A stretch of 64,000 bases of DNA from Campylobacter avium LMG 24591 (GTDB lineage Bacteria > Campylobacterota > Campylobacteria > Campylobacterales > Campylobacteraceae). Positions within the stretch are counted from its first letter, which is position 1; each line of letters begins with the position of its first letter. A program made the translations under genes and the position numbers. Location: contig NZ_CP022347.1 in the NCBI RefSeq assembly GCF_002238335.1, positions 62,001 through 126,000 on the forward strand. Direction: 5' to 3'. Below, piece by piece: positions 1-9,565 of this stretch. The notes below the pieces were generated by a model that was not told the DNA's origin, ran no database searches, and worked only from the letters and a program-made list of their open reading frames with translations.

Positions 1-99
1 ATCTGACACACCTGTATCATTTGTGTTTGTAGTGTTTTTGGTATTAGTATTTGTTGCTGTTGCAAAATTATTGTTACTTGCTATTCCTGATACCGCCAT
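1..99 (-). CDS. flgD: Flagellar hook cap/assembly protein FlgD (N-terminal part, cut by window start)
   Basis: Only the first 33 codons lie in the window. They start MAVSGIASNNNF and continue with a Thr/Asn-rich stretch typical of FlgD N-termini. An AAGGAGT ribosome binding site precedes the ATG. FlgD is the scaffold that caps the growing hook outside the cell. Identification rests mainly on position: it follows fliK by 50 bases on the same strand, as in the Campylobacter fliK-flgD-flgE operon. The visible stretch alone is too low in complexity to prove the family. Confidence 0.7.
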   Translation of the reverse strand, partial: MAVSGIASNNNFATATNTNTKNTTNTNDTGVSD

Positions 100-149
100 A
101 TCTTACTCCTTAAAATATTTTTTAATTAAAAGCAAATTTAATTCCAAGA

Positions 150-2231
150 TTAAAAATACTTAGCCAAAATTAATTCCAAAGGGCTAGAACTAATGCTTTG
201 ACTTGTGCTTTCCTCAAATTTATAAGAGTGCTTGGACTTGTGATTTTGCTCTCTTTGCTCTTTTTTTCCTTGATCGCTAAAATTCATCTCAAGCCCTGTA
301 AAACCCATATTTACAAGTGAATTTTTAAATTCAGCTTGATTTTGGATAAATAAATTCATAGTATTTGGATTTGAGTTGAAATTTATGTGCAGGTTGTTTC
401 CTCTTTGTATAAGAGTTATTTCAACCTCTCCTAAATTTGAAGGATTTAATGTGATGTTAAGCCTGGTAATTGGTGCTTTAAATTGCTGCATTTGCTCTTT
501 TAAATCCTGTGAAAAATAAGAAAGAGTTTCCCTCGTACTTATGTTAGCATTGGATTTTAATTCGTTTGCGCTTACCTTGCTTAGACTGTTTAAAAGATTA
601 TTTAGTTCGTTTGTGTTTTCGTTTTTGCTTACTGTTTGGTTGCTAGAAAGATCTTTTGTTGGTTGAGTTTCGCTGTTTTTGCTCTGTTCTTGCTTTTGTG
701 AGTTATTTTCATTTGTATTTTGCAAATTTTGTAAAACTGTGTTTAGATTTACTGTTTTATTTTGCACTGTTTTTTGCGCCAAATTTTCTGTATTTTTGCT
801 TTCATTAGGCAAATTTTCATCTCTTAAAGGAGTGCTTATAGTTAGGTTTTCAGCACTTTTTGTAGGATTTTTTTCTACTGTTTTATTTTGTGTATTTTCT
901 AAATTTATTTTATTATCTTGATTTTGTTTGCTTTGTGGCTCAGTTGTTTGTTTTAAGACCTCGTTGCTTTCCAACTTACTTGTTGGCTTGCTTTCTTGGC
1001 TTTGATTTTTGCTTAAATTTTCACTTTCCTTTGTGTTATCTGTTTTTATCTCATTTTGAGCTACAAAATCTTTTTTTGGCATTTCTTTGTTTGTTATGCT
1101 GTTTGTTGTGTTTTGTGTGTTTGTCGTAGTTTGGGTTTGGGTTTGTTCTTTACTGTGCGTAAAATTTAGCTCTTTTGTATCGGTTTTTATCTCATTTGTT
1201 TTTGTGTCTTTGCTTTGTGTTGTATCAGGCTCTAAAGGGTTTAAATTTTGTTTTTTAGTCTCAAAATCAGCACTTTTGATGTTTTTATCATCCCTAACTA
1301 GCTCTTTGCTTATGATTTTTTCATCTTTTTGTGTTGGTGTTACCTTGCTAACTTCTTCTTTTATTTTAGTAACTTCCTCGTTTAAAGCTTCGATTTTTAC
1401 ATCTTTGCTCTGTGTTTTGATGTTTAAAACATCGTCATTTTCTTTGTTTGCTGTGTCTTTGCTTTCTTTTTTATCCACTTTGTTAGCAGTCTTTTCTGTG
1501 TGATTTACTGTTTTTAAAAGCTGCGTTAAAGCGTCTTTGTTTTTACTATCTTTTGTTATGTTTTTGTTATTTAGCAAGGAGCTTAGTATGGAGGATTGGG
1601 TGTTATCCTTTTTTTCTACCTTATCTAGTATATTTGAAATTTTATTATTTAAAAAGTCTTTAAACACGCTTTCTACCGAGCTTGTAAAGAAATTTGCCTT
1701 ATCTAAATTTGGAAAGGTGTTTTTTAAATCAAGCAACCTATCTACCTTTATCTTAGAGACATTTAAATTTAAATCATTTGCTATCTTAAAAAGCTCATCT
1801 AGGCTTTTAGCGTCTTTTAAGGCATTAAGATTGCTTTGGGTTTTAATTAGCTCTTGGCTTTGGTTTGAGAGGTTTGCAAGCTTTACATCAAAGCTTTTGA
1901 TTTGTAATTTTTCTAAAATTCCCAAAACTTCCATAAAGCTTAAGGATTCAAAAATCGACATTTTCTCATCTTGCTCTAAGCCCGCACTTAACAAAGGCGA
2001 ACCGCTTTGAAGCTGCGCTATAGCTTCTTGCATGATTTCTTTATCGCTTATTTTTAATCTATCTGGCAAGAACTTGTTTGTTTCATCAATGGCGTTTAAC
2101 AAGCTTGATAAAAAGCCATTATCGCCAGAGGTACTAGACTCTAAGTCAACATCTATCTTAGTCTCAATGCCTTCTACTTTGGCTACTGCGTTAAGATCTA
2201 AGAAATTAGCTTGTGTAGCAAGTCCTTGCAT
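150..2231 (-). CDS. fliK: Flagellar hook-length control protein FliK
   Basis: This 693-residue protein has the FliK layout. A long, poorly conserved N-terminal and central part is very rich in Lys, Asn, Thr, Gln and Glu (about residues 220-550). A compact C-terminal domain at about 570-650 carries the hook-length motif region (LNITLNPSNLGEVEITL). FliK is exported through the flagellar type III system, measures the hook and switches FlhB from rod/hook to filament substrates. The ATG follows AAGGACAAAG. It lies 9 bases behind the upstream unknown gene and ahead of flgD, so all three probably share the sigma54 promoter near 2625. The low-complexity middle creates several long antisense open frames, which I treat as artefacts. 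Confidence 0.9.
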   Translation of the reverse strand: MQGLATQANFLDLNAVAKVEGIETKIDVDLESSTSGDNGFLSSLLNAIDETNKFLPDRLKISDKEIMQEAIAQLQSGSPLLSAGLEQDEKMSIFESLSFMEVLGILEKLQIKSFDVKLANLSNQSQELIKTQSNLNALKDAKSLDELFKIANDLNLNVSKIKVDRLLDLKNTFPNLDKANFFTSSVESVFKDFLNNKISNILDKVEKKDNTQSSILSSLLNNKNITKDSKNKDALTQLLKTVNHTEKTANKVDKKESKDTANKENDDVLNIKTQSKDVKIEALNEEVTKIKEEVSKVTPTQKDEKIISKELVRDDKNIKSADFETKKQNLNPLEPDTTQSKDTKTNEIKTDTKELNFTHSKEQTQTQTTTNTQNTTNSITNKEMPKKDFVAQNEIKTDNTKESENLSKNQSQESKPTSKLESNEVLKQTTEPQSKQNQDNKINLENTQNKTVEKNPTKSAENLTISTPLRDENLPNESKNTENLAQKTVQNKTVNLNTVLQNLQNTNENNSQKQEQSKNSETQPTKDLSSNQTVSKNENTNELNNLLNSLSKVSANELKSNANISTRETLSYFSQDLKEQMQQFKAPITRLNITLNPSNLGEVEITLIQRGNNLHINFNSNPNTMNLFIQNQAEFKNSLVNMGFTGLEMNFSDQGKKEQREQNHKSKHSYKFEESTSQSISSSPLELILAKYF

Positions 2232-2240
2232 GCTTTGTCC

Positions 2241-2579
2241 TTATTGTAAAAATTCTTTCTTTGCCAAGGTTGGAAAATCAAGCTTTAAATTATCAGTAGA
2301 ATAAATTTTTAGCATTTTATTGTTTTTATTAAGCTCGTCTAAGACACATAAAAGCTCTTCTAAATTTCTTGCTTTTTCTATTTTCTTAAATGCCTTTTCA
2401 TCGCTTAAAAGTTCTGATAATTCGCTTGAAATTCTAAATAACTTAGCATTATTACCTTGTTTTAAATTCTCTAAAAGGGCTAAAATTTGCATAAAAAATT
2501 CATCTTTTTTTTGCATTTTGCTTTCTACTATTTCACCCTTAAGTAGTTCAAAAACTTCATCCCTAACTGGTTTTGACAT
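2241..2579 (-). CDS. Small helical protein, first gene of the fliK operon (function unknown)
   Basis: This 112-residue protein has no family I can name. It is predicted to be mostly helical and charged, with no signal peptide or membrane segment. It lies directly upstream of fliK (9-base gap) and directly downstream of a sigma54 promoter, the position of the uncharacterised Cj0040-type gene in C. jejuni as I recall it. A role in hook assembly or FliK export is plausible from position only. The start is supported by AAAGGATAAAAG before the ATG. Confidence 0.75.
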   Translation of the reverse strand: MSKPVRDEVFELLKGEIVESKMQKKDEFFMQILALLENLKQGNNAKLFRISSELSELLSDEKAFKKIEKARNLEELLCVLDELNKNNKMLKIYSTDNLKLDFPTLAKKEFLQ

Positions 2580-2617
2580 CTTTTATCCTTTAATCTAAAA
2601 TTGTGTTTGCAATCTAA

Positions 2618-2635
2618 AAGCAACAAATGTTCCAA
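2618..2635 (-). promoter_or_regulatory. Sigma54 promoter of the fliK-flgD operon
   Basis: On the minus strand the sequence reads TTGGAAC-ATTTG-TTGCTT. This matches the Campylobacter sigma54 consensus TTGGAAC-N5-TTGCTT with correct spacing between the GG (-24) and GC (-12) elements. It sits about 40 bases upstream of the first gene's ATG. RpoN with the FlgS/FlgR system drives the hook and basal-body class of flagellar genes in this genus, which fits the downstream content. Confidence 0.85.
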
Positions 2636-2708
2636 ATTTTATATTTTGCTTTTAAAGTTTTTTTTAATATACTTTTGCTTTTAAATTTAATAAATTGGGA
2701 GCTAAATC

Positions 2709-4517
2709 TTGGAAAACATTAGAAATATAGCTGTTATCGCTCACGTTGATCACGGAAAAACTACGCTTGTAGATGAGCTTTTAAAGCAATCAGGAACCTT
2801 TTCTCAAAGAGAGCAAATCGCTGAAAGAGTTATGGATAGCAATGATATAGAAAAGGAAAGAGGCATAACCATACTTTCAAAAAATACTGCCATAAAATAC
2901 GAAGGCTATAAGATAAACATCATAGACACTCCCGGACACGCTGATTTTGGTGGCGAGGTTGAACGTGTTTTAAAAATGGTAGATGGGGTCTTGCTCTTAG
3001 TTGATGCTCAAGAAGGCGTTATGCCCCAAACTAAATTTGTGGTTAAAAAAGCCCTGTCTTTGGGCTTAAAACCCATAGTTGTGATAAATAAAATAGACAA
3101 GCCAGCAGCCGAGCCTGACAGAGTTATAAATGAAATTTTTGACCTTTTTGTTGCCTTAGAAGCAAATGATGAGCAACTTGACTTTGCTGTTGTTTATGCG
3201 GCTGCTAAAAATGGCTACGCAAAGCTAAATTTAGATGATGAAAACAAGGATATGAAGCCGCTTTTTCAAACCATTATAGACAGAGTTCCAGCACCAAGTG
3301 GCAAGGCAGAAAATCCTTTACAGCTACAAGTTTTCACCCTTGGCTATGATAATTTTGTGGGCAAGATTGGCATTGCTAGAATTTTTAATGGTAAGGTTAG
3401 GAAAAATGAAACTGTCTTACTAGCAAAGGCTGATGGCGAAAAGGTAAATGGCAGGGTTTCAAAGCTAATTGGCTTTTTAGGGCTTGAAAAGATGGATATA
3501 GAAGAAGCAAGTTGCGGAGATATAGTCGCTATTGCTGGTTTTGAAACTCTTGATGTGGGAGATAGCATAGTTGATCTTAACAATCCTTTGCCACTTGATC
3601 CTTTACACATAGAAGAGCCTACCTTAAGCATAGTTTTTTCAGTAAATGACGGCAAATTAGCGGGCACGGAAGGTAAGCATGTAACGGCAAATAAAATAGC
3701 CGAGAGATTAGAAGCTGAAATGAAGACAAATATAGCCATGAAGTATGAAAATATAGGAGAGGGCAAATTTAAGGTAAGTGGACGTGGAGAGCTTCAAATA
3801 ACAATCTTAGCTGAAAATATGAGAAGAGAGGGCTTTGAGTTTTGTATGGGGAGGCCTGAGGTCATCATAAAGGTAGAAAACGGAGTAAAGACAGAGCCTT
3901 TTGAGCACCTAGTTATAGATGTGCCTGACGAATTTAGCGGTGCTGTTATAGAAAAGCTTGGCAAAAGAAAGGCTGAGATGAAAACTATGGTCCCAACTGC
4001 AGATGGGCAAACTAGGCTTGAATTTGAAATTCCAGCAAGATCTTTAATAGGCTTTAGAAGTCAGTTTCTAACCGATACAAAGGGCGAGGGCGTGATGAAT
4101 CATAGCTTTTTAGAATTTCGTCCTTTTAGCGGAGCGGTTGAAAAAAGAGGCAATGGTGCTTTAATATCTATGGAAGATGGAGTGGCTTTGGGATACTCTC
4201 TTTTTAACTTGCAAGATAGAGGAGTGCTTTTTATAGAGCCTCAAACTAAGGTTTATGTGGGTATGATAATAGGAGAGCATTCGCGTCCAAATGATTTGGA
4301 TGTAAATCCTATAAAGGGCAAAAACCTAACAAATGTTAGAGCCAGCGGAAGCGATGATGCTATAAAACTTGTGCCTCCTAGAAAGCTAAGCCTTGAAAGA
4401 GCCTTAGAATGGATAGAAGAAGATGAGCTTGTAGAGGTAACTCCGCTAAATGTAAGAGTTAGGAAAAAATACCTTGATCCAAACCAAAGAAAAAGAATGC
4501 AAAGGCAAAATTCTTAA
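2709..4517 (+). CDS. typA: Translational GTPase TypA/BipA
   Basis: A 602-residue translation-factor GTPase, the usual BipA length. The G1 motif AHVDHGKT is at residues 11-18, followed by [17 protein letters not shown] and NKID, then EF-G-like domains and the BipA C-terminal domain. TypA binds 70S ribosomes and supports 50S assembly and stress or low-temperature growth. The start is TTG, supported by GGGAGCTAAATC upstream and by the conserved start [17 protein letters not shown]. It is divergent from the fliK operon. The next gene begins on the base after its stop, so the two are probably translationally coupled. Confidence 0.95.
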   Translation: MENIRNIAVIAHVDHGKTTLVDELLKQSGTFSQREQIAERVMDSNDIEKERGITILSKNTAIKYEGYKINIIDTPGHADFGGEVERVLKMVDGVLLLVDAQEGVMPQTKFVVKKALSLGLKPIVVINKIDKPAAEPDRVINEIFDLFVALEANDEQLDFAVVYAAAKNGYAKLNLDDENKDMKPLFQTIIDRVPAPSGKAENPLQLQVFTLGYDNFVGKIGIARIFNGKVRKNETVLLAKADGEKVNGRVSKLIGFLGLEKMDIEEASCGDIVAIAGFETLDVGDSIVDLNNPLPLDPLHIEEPTLSIVFSVNDGKLAGTEGKHVTANKIAERLEAEMKTNIAMKYENIGEGKFKVSGRGELQITILAENMRREGFEFCMGRPEVIIKVENGVKTEPFEHLVIDVPDEFSGAVIEKLGKRKAEMKTMVPTADGQTRLEFEIPARSLIGFRSQFLTDTKGEGVMNHSFLEFRPFSGAVEKRGNGALISMEDGVALGYSLFNLQDRGVLFIEPQTKVYVGMIIGEHSRPNDLDVNPIKGKNLTNVRASGSDDAIKLVPPRKLSLERALEWIEEDELVEVTPLNVRVRKKYLDPNQRKRMQRQNS

Positions 4518-5168
4518 ATGCAAGAATTAGAAGACAATAGACTTTTTATACTAAAAAGACTTGGAATTTTAAGAATTTTAAGCATAATAGAAGCTTTTAT
4601 CGTGGCTTTTTTAGCCTTTGTGCTTACTAAGGATTTGATTATTTGCATAGTGCTTGCTGTTTTTGTGGGAATTTTGTTTTTTAGGCTTACAAGCAAAACT
4701 TTGTTGCAAAAAAAATCCATGCTTGAGCTTGAAATTACCAGGCTTTTTTTGAGGCAAAATCATGCCAAATTTAAATCTTTAGGCATAAAAGAAAAGGACT
4801 TTGCAACTTTAAGCTCTCTTAATTTTAATGATTTTAAGTCTTTAAATAGCTTTGAGTTTAAGCATTTTACAGTTTATGATGTTTTTTTTAAAGATGAGGT
4901 AAAAAGGGCGTTTTGCGGAATTTTTATAAAATCCCAAAAAGATGTAAATAAAGAATTAAACCAAGATTTAGAGCAAATTTTTACAAAAATAAAGGTGAAA
5001 AAATTTGACACAAATCACCTTTGCTGCGGGGATAAGTGGATATTAATTTCTACTCTTAGAAACCCATTTTTTGCAGATTTAAAGCTTAGCGTTGAAAAAA
5101 ACTTAAAAATTATGCAAGAAAATTTAGACAAAATAAAAGCCTTGTTTAGCCCTCATTCCTCACAATAA
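4518..5168 (+). CDS. Membrane protein of unknown function downstream of typA
   Basis: A 216-residue protein with two closely spaced hydrophobic segments (about residues 17-37 and 40-57). A charged, probably cytoplasmic C-terminal domain follows, with many Lys and Phe residues. It resembles the DUF3137-like layout (two helices plus a soluble domain), but I cannot confirm the family. The ATG abuts the typA stop with no spacing, suggesting coupling. Its 3' end overlaps the convergent ybeY gene by 23 bases. Confidence 0.75.
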   Translation: MQELEDNRLFILKRLGILRILSIIEAFIVAFLAFVLTKDLIICIVLAVFVGILFFRLTSKTLLQKKSMLELEITRLFLRQNHAKFKSLGIKEKDFATLSSLNFNDFKSLNSFEFKHFTVYDVFFKDEVKRAFCGIFIKSQKDVNKELNQDLEQIFTKIKVKKFDTNHLCCGDKWILISTLRNPFFADLKLSVEKNLKIMQENLDKIKALFSPHSSQ

Positions 5169-5547
5169 GACTTGTTGGCAGCTTAAATTTGCTTATAAGT
5201 TCTGCTTCTTTTTGCCTCATTTGCCCGCCGTCTGTTTCGTGGTCAAAGCCTAGCAAATGCAACAAAGCATGTATGAAAAGCAAGGCATACTCATCTTCTA
5301 AGCTGTGATTTAGCTTAGTGGCCATTCTTTGTGCTTCATCCTCATTTATCACTATGCTTCCTAGTATCGCATTTGGCACATTTTCTAAGGGAAAAGAAAG
5401 CACATCTGTGATTTTGTCTATGTTTCTATGCTTTAAATTTAGCTCTTTCATTTGCTCATCATCTACAAAGATTAATTCTATATCCCTGGAACTAAGACTT
5501 TTTGCTATCTCATCTAAAAGCTTAAAATTTCTTTCGCAAAGTATCAT
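5146..5547 (-). CDS. ybeY: Endoribonuclease / rRNA maturation factor YbeY
   Basis: A 133-residue protein with the family's metal motif HALLHLLGFDHE (H-x3-H-x5-H), which binds zinc. The preceding RNIDKITDVLSFP segment is also characteristic. YbeY takes part in 16S rRNA 3'-end maturation and late 70S quality control. Length is slightly short for the family but complete at both ends. It is convergent with, and overlaps by 23 bases, the membrane-protein gene after typA. Confidence 0.93.
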   Translation of the reverse strand: MILCERNFKLLDEIAKSLSSRDIELIFVDDEQMKELNLKHRNIDKITDVLSFPLENVPNAILGSIVINEDEAQRMATKLNHSLEDEYALLFIHALLHLLGFDHETDGGQMRQKEAELISKFKLPTSLIVRNEG

Positions 5548-5599
5548 AAATATGCCTTTTTTGGTTAAAATTAGCTTTTATTATAGTTAAGGAAAGAAA

Positions 5600-6265
5600 A
5601 TGAAAAAAGCCTTGTGCATAATCAGCGGTGGCATGGACAGCACTTTGTGTGCGTATTTAGCAAGAAAAAATGGCTATGAGATAGTAGCCTTGCATTTTAA
5701 TTACGGGCAAAGAACAGAGCAAAGAGAAGAGCTTTGCTTTAAGCAAATTTGCGATGATTTGGGTGTTGTTTCAAGATATGTTTTTGATACTAGCTTTATA
5801 AAGTGCATAGGTGCAAATTCTTTAACAGATGAGAATTTGCAAATTCCAAAAGATGAACTAAACAAATACGACACGCCAAATACCTATGTGCCGTTTAGAA
5901 ATGGAATTTTTCTTAGCATAGCTGCTGCCGTGGCTGAAAAAGAGGAGTGCGAAGCCATATTTATAGGCGTTTTGCAAGAGGATAATAGCGGCTATGCTGA
6001 CTGCTCTCAAGCTTTTATAACAAAGGCTGAGGATTTTATAAACGAAGGGAGAGCAACAAAAATAAAGCTTAGCATACAAACACCGCTTATAAATTTAAGC
6101 AAAAAAGATGTTGTGCTTTTAGCTCACAAAGAGGGCGTGCCTTTGCACCTTACATATTCTTGCTATGAAAGAAATGACAAGGCCTGCGGGCACTGCGATA
6201 GCTGCTTGCTTAGGCTAAGGGGCTTTAAAGAGGCTAATTTAAAAGATGAGATAGAGTATGTGTAA
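5600..6265 (+). CDS. queC: 7-cyano-7-deazaguanine synthase QueC
   Basis: A 221-residue ATP-dependent enzyme converting 7-carboxy-7-deazaguanine and ammonia to preQ0 in queuosine biosynthesis. The N-terminal PP-loop SGGMDST (residues 9-15) and the C-terminal zinc cysteines (CYERN...CGHCDSC) are intact. The ATG is preceded by AAGGAAAGAAA. Another queuosine-pathway gene, queH, lies about 9 kb away; queD and queE are not in this window. Confidence 0.95.
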   Translation: MKKALCIISGGMDSTLCAYLARKNGYEIVALHFNYGQRTEQREELCFKQICDDLGVVSRYVFDTSFIKCIGANSLTDENLQIPKDELNKYDTPNTYVPFRNGIFLSIAAAVAEKEECEAIFIGVLQEDNSGYADCSQAFITKAEDFINEGRATKIKLSIQTPLINLSKKDVVLLAHKEGVPLHLTYSCYERNDKACGHCDSCLLRLRGFKEANLKDEIEYV

Positions 6266-6267
6266 TT

Positions 6268-6714
6268 TTACTCGTTAAAATTCGTTAAATTTAGCTCATT
6301 AAGTGATAAATCATAGTAGTTTGCGTCCTCCCTTAAGCAAAAGCCATAATGTGACCAAAAGGTATTTCCTAGGTCGTTATTTTTAAAGGCTATGAGGGCT
6401 ATTTTGTTGATTTTTTCATTTTTCAGTGCTTCAAGGCAGAATTTGCTCATCTTATGCGCTATGCCTTGTTTTCTGTAATCCTCATCAACGCAGACATGAT
6501 AAAAACTACCCGTTCTGCCATCATGCCCGCATAAAATACTGCCAACTATCAAGCCGTTATGCTCTGCAACTGCGCTTAAATTTGGATTTCTATCTATGAA
6601 ACTGTGTATATTTTCCTTGCTATCGTCTATGCTTCGTATCCCAAAACCCTTAATCTTAGACCAAAGCTCATAAACGCCGTCGTAATCATCTTTTTGCATA
6701 GCTCTAATTATCAT
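6268..6714 (-). CDS. GNAT-family N-acetyltransferase
   Basis: A 148-residue single-domain GNAT protein. The acetyl-CoA loop region appears as VCVDEDYRKQGIAHKMSKF (R/Q-x-x-G-x-A pattern), after a central VGSILCGHDGR strand segment. The acceptor substrate cannot be told from sequence. It starts 13 bases downstream of argC on the same strand, so it may be co-transcribed with argC and might act on an amino acid or a ribosomal protein, but that is inference. It ends 2 bases from the convergent queC stop. Confidence 0.85.
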   Translation of the reverse strand: MIIRAMQKDDYDGVYELWSKIKGFGIRSIDDSKENIHSFIDRNPNLSAVAEHNGLIVGSILCGHDGRTGSFYHVCVDEDYRKQGIAHKMSKFCLEALKNEKINKIALIAFKNNDLGNTFWSHYGFCLREDANYYDLSLNELNLTNFNE

Positions 6715-6727
6715 AATTTTTCCTTCT

Positions 6728-7768
6728 TTAAATTTCTGCTAGCCCTTGTAATCCTGTCTTTTCGTCAAGATTAAAAAGTATATTCATGTTTTGTATGGCT
6801 TGCCCTGCCGCACCTTTGATTAGATTGTCAAGAGAGGCTAAAACAAGCAAATTATTAGTTCTTGTATCAAGGCTGATGTTGATATCTACATAGTTGCTGC
6901 CTCTTACAAATTTGCTTTGAGGCAAGATGTCTTTTGGAAGCAATCTTATAAAATGCTCATCTTTATAGTATTTTTCATATATCGCTCTTACTTCCTCTTC
7001 ACTTAACTTTTCTTTAAGTCTTACATAAGAAGTGCTTAAAATTCCCCTTTGCATAGGTATTAGATGAGGGGTGAATTGAAGCACTACTTCATCATTTAAG
7101 GCCAAAGAAAGCTCTTGCTCTATCTCTGGTGTGTGACGATGTGTTTTTAAGCCGTAAGCTTTGATATTTTCATTTACCTCGCAAAATAAGGAATCAAGCT
7201 TTGCTTCCTTTCCAGCACCGCTTGTGCCACTTTTTGCGTCTATTATGATGAAGTCTTTATCAATCAAATTTTCCTTTACTAAAGGATAAAGACTTAGTAT
7301 GGAACAGGTGGTGTAGCAGCCTGGATTTGCTATCAATCTAGCTTTTTTTATCTCGTTTCTATGAATTTCGCACAAACCATACACGGCCTCGTTTAAAAAG
7401 TCTTTTGCTTTGTGCTCTATCTTGTAGTACTGCTCATATACTTTTGCATTTTTTATCCTAAAATCAGCACTTAAATCTATTATTTTTGTACTTTTAAGCA
7501 AATTTTCGTTAATTATACTTGCACAAAAGCCCTGAGGAGTGGCGCAAAAAAGCAGGTCAAGCTCCTTGCATTTTTCTAAATTTACATCCTCAAATTCTAA
7601 ATCTATCTTGCCGTATAAATTTGGATAAAGCTCGTAGTATTTTTTACCCTTATGTGTTCTTGAGCTTAGGTATTTTATCTCCACTGCTTCGTGATTTAGC
7701 AAAAGCCTTACTAACTCATAACCCACATAGCCATTTGAACCTAGCACCCCAAGCTTTATTTTTGACAT
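6728..7768 (-). CDS. argC: N-acetyl-gamma-glutamyl-phosphate reductase
   Basis: A 346-residue NADP-dependent reductase, the third step of arginine/ornithine synthesis. The N-terminal nucleotide-binding motif GVLGSNGYVGYELVRLL and the catalytic cysteine motif NPGCYTTCS are present. A conserved histidine motif follows (THRHTPEIEQEL). Length is normal. It is followed 13 bases later by a GNAT gene. No other arg gene is nearby, so the pathway is scattered in this genome. Confidence 0.95.
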   Translation of the reverse strand: MSKIKLGVLGSNGYVGYELVRLLLNHEAVEIKYLSSRTHKGKKYYELYPNLYGKIDLEFEDVNLEKCKELDLLFCATPQGFCASIINENLLKSTKIIDLSADFRIKNAKVYEQYYKIEHKAKDFLNEAVYGLCEIHRNEIKKARLIANPGCYTTCSILSLYPLVKENLIDKDFIIIDAKSGTSGAGKEAKLDSLFCEVNENIKAYGLKTHRHTPEIEQELSLALNDEVVLQFTPHLIPMQRGILSTSYVRLKEKLSEEEVRAIYEKYYKDEHFIRLLPKDILPQSKFVRGSNYVDINISLDTRTNNLLVLASLDNLIKGAAGQAIQNMNILFNLDEKTGLQGLAEI

Positions 7769-7837
7769 CTTTACCTCTTAAAATTCATTTGTGAAATTTG
7801 TATTATAATACATTTTTAAAGTAACTAAGGATAAATC

Positions 7838-8845
7838 TTGTTTATAGATAGTGTAAAACTGAATATAGCCTCTGGAGACGGCGGCAAGGGAGCCGTTAGT
7901 TTTCGTAGAGAAAAACATGTGCTTTTGGGCGGTCCTGATGGCGGCGATGGCGGCGATGGCGGCGATGTTTATTTTGTTTGTGATAATAACTTGCATACGC
8001 TTTTGCACTTCAAAGGAAAGAAAGAATTTAAGGCTAGTAACGGGGTAGATGGGCAAAAACGAAACAAAAGTGGCAAAAAAGGAGAGGATTTAGAGCTAAG
8101 AGTTCCGGCCGGAACCCAGGTGATAGACAGCGAAACTAAGGAACTTTTGCTTGATTTGCAGGTCGAGGGACAAAAAGAGCTCTTTTTAAAAGGAGGGATA
8201 GGCGGTAAAGGAAATACATACTTTAAAAGCCCTACAAATCAAGTTCCACAATACGCACAGCAGGGCAAAAAAGGGCTTAAAAAAACTGTAAATTTAGAGC
8301 TAAAGCTCATCGCAGATGTTGGGCTTGTTGGCTTTCCAAATGTTGGTAAATCCACGCTTATTTCAGTTTTATCTAACGCAAGGCCTGAGATAGCTAATTA
8401 TGAGTTTACAACTCTTACTCCAAAACTTGGTTTGGTAAAGGTTGATGAGTATGATAGCTTTGTGATGGCTGATATACCAGGCATTATAGAAGGAGCTAGT
8501 GTAGGCAAGGGGCTTGGACTAAAGTTTTTAAAGCATATAGAAAGAACAAATTTCTTGCTTTTTTTGCTAGATATAAGCAGAGAGATGAGCCTTAAAACCC
8601 AGTTTCAAACCCTACAAAAAGAGCTGCAAAATTTTTCTGCTGTTTTGGCTAAAAAGAGCTTTGCTGTGCTTTTATCAAAGACTGATTTACTTGAAGATGA
8701 GTATTTTAAAGCTAAATTTGATGAGGAAGAAAGGGAGCTTGAGGGTGTTTTGGGTGAGGCTAGGTTTGTGAGTTTGATTTCTTCTTTAAAACAAGATAGT
8801 TTAACAGAGCTGAAATTTAAGCTTTACAAGGAGCTTAAGGCTTAA
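7838..8845 (+). CDS. obgE: Ribosome-assembly GTPase ObgE/CgtA
   Basis: A 335-residue Obg protein. The glycine-rich Obg fold occupies about residues 1-157, with the run of GGD repeats at 35-43 encoded by three 9-base GGCGGCGAT units. The GTPase domain has G1 GFPNVGKST at 165-173, then DIPGIIEGA and a late SKTD motif. It binds the 50S subunit and couples GTP level to assembly. The start is TTG with AAGGA upstream, matching the conserved MFIDSVKL N-terminus. Its TAA overlaps the ATG of recO by one base. In C. jejuni obg follows rpmA; here it is detached from it. Confidence 0.95.
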   Translation: MFIDSVKLNIASGDGGKGAVSFRREKHVLLGGPDGGDGGDGGDVYFVCDNNLHTLLHFKGKKEFKASNGVDGQKRNKSGKKGEDLELRVPAGTQVIDSETKELLLDLQVEGQKELFLKGGIGGKGNTYFKSPTNQVPQYAQQGKKGLKKTVNLELKLIADVGLVGFPNVGKSTLISVLSNARPEIANYEFTTLTPKLGLVKVDEYDSFVMADIPGIIEGASVGKGLGLKFLKHIERTNFLLFLLDISREMSLKTQFQTLQKELQNFSAVLAKKSFAVLLSKTDLLEDEYFKAKFDEEERELEGVLGEARFVSLISSLKQDSLTELKFKLYKELKA

Positions 8846-9462
8846 TGCAAGGCTATATCTTGCACACGCAAAGGGTGCGTGATGAGGATTTGATAGTATA
8901 TATTCTAAGCAAAAACAAGCTTTTAAAGGCATACCGTTTTTACGGGCTTAGGCATTCTAGTATATTAAGCGGCTACAAGATAGATTTTGCTTTAGAAGAG
9001 CACATGTCTTTCTTGCCAAGGCTTAAAGATACTATGCACCTTGGTTTTGAGTGGATTTTAAATAGAGAGAAAATGCTTATTTGGCAAGAATTTATAAGGC
9101 TTTTTTATAGACATTTAAAAGATATTGAGGAGTGCGATAGCTTTTATTTTGAGCTTTTAAACGAAAGTGCAAAAAGGTTTGCTAGGCAGAATTCAAAGCG
9201 TGTTATTTTAGATGCTTATCTTGAACTTTTAAGCTTTGAGGGGCGTTTGCATACAAAATTTAGATGTTTTGTTTGCGATGAACTTATAGATAATGAAAAT
9301 ATAGGCTTGGTAAGGGCTTTTTTGCCAGCACACAAGGATTGCGCCTTTGTATATGAGGTAGCACAAGATAAATTAAAGCACTTTTATCAAAACAAAAACT
9401 CGTCTATCTTTGATGATAATGAAGTAAGCGATATGTATAAGATTATAAAGGAAGGTTTTTAA
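8845..9462 (+). CDS. recO: Recombination mediator RecO (epsilonproteobacterial form)
   Basis: A 205-residue protein with the RecO N-terminal OB-fold signature ([21 protein letters not shown]) followed by a helical domain. A CFVC...HKDC zinc-ribbon-like set lies at about residues 149-174. RecO loads RecA on SSB-coated single strands and anneals DNA. The protein is shorter than gammaproteobacterial RecO, as is usual in this group. Its start overlaps the obgE stop. The stop codon ends on the base before the 3' CCA of tRNA-Val on the other strand. Confidence 0.8.
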   Translation: MQGYILHTQRVRDEDLIVYILSKNKLLKAYRFYGLRHSSILSGYKIDFALEEHMSFLPRLKDTMHLGFEWILNREKMLIWQEFIRLFYRHLKDIEECDSFYFELLNESAKRFARQNSKRVILDAYLELLSFEGRLHTKFRCFVCDELIDNENIGLVRAFLPAHKDCAFVYEVAQDKLKHFYQNKNSSIFDDNEVSDMYKIIKEGF

Positions 9463-9538
9463 TGGTGGTTCCGATTGGGCTCGAACCAACGACTTCCACC
9501 ATGTCAAGGTGACACTCTACCAACTGAGTTACGGAACC
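9463..9538 (-). tRNA. tRNA-Val (GAC)
   Basis: Read on the minus strand, the 76-base cloverleaf is complete. Acceptor stem GGTTCCG/CGGAACC, anticodon stem TCACC/GGTGG with loop TTGACAT (anticodon GAC), T-arm with GGTTCGA, and an encoded CCA end are all present. It is convergent with recO with no bases between. Confidence 0.97.
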
Positions 9539-9540
9539 AA

Positions 9541-9561
9541 AAGCTAGGTTAAACCTAGCTT
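9541..9561 (-). terminator. Hairpin between fldA and tRNA-Val
   Basis: AAGCTAGG and CCTAGCTT form an 8-bp stem with a 5-base loop. In the minus direction it follows the fldA stop by 4 bases and is followed by TTTTGG. It could terminate fldA or act as a processing site before tRNA-Val, since the tRNA begins only 2 bases further on. Confidence 0.6.
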
Positions 9562-9565
9562 ATTT

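Noticed and set aside
679-2010. Several long open frames on the plus strand opposite fliK
   Set aside because: They mirror the Lys/Asn/Thr-rich low-complexity part of fliK, translate into Phe/Leu/Val/Cys-rich nonsense and lack ribosome sites.
7934-7964. GGCGGCGAT triple repeat in obgE as a slippage-prone element
   Set aside because: It encodes the Gly/Asp loops of the Obg fold found in every Obg protein; 9-base units keep the frame, so there is no switch.
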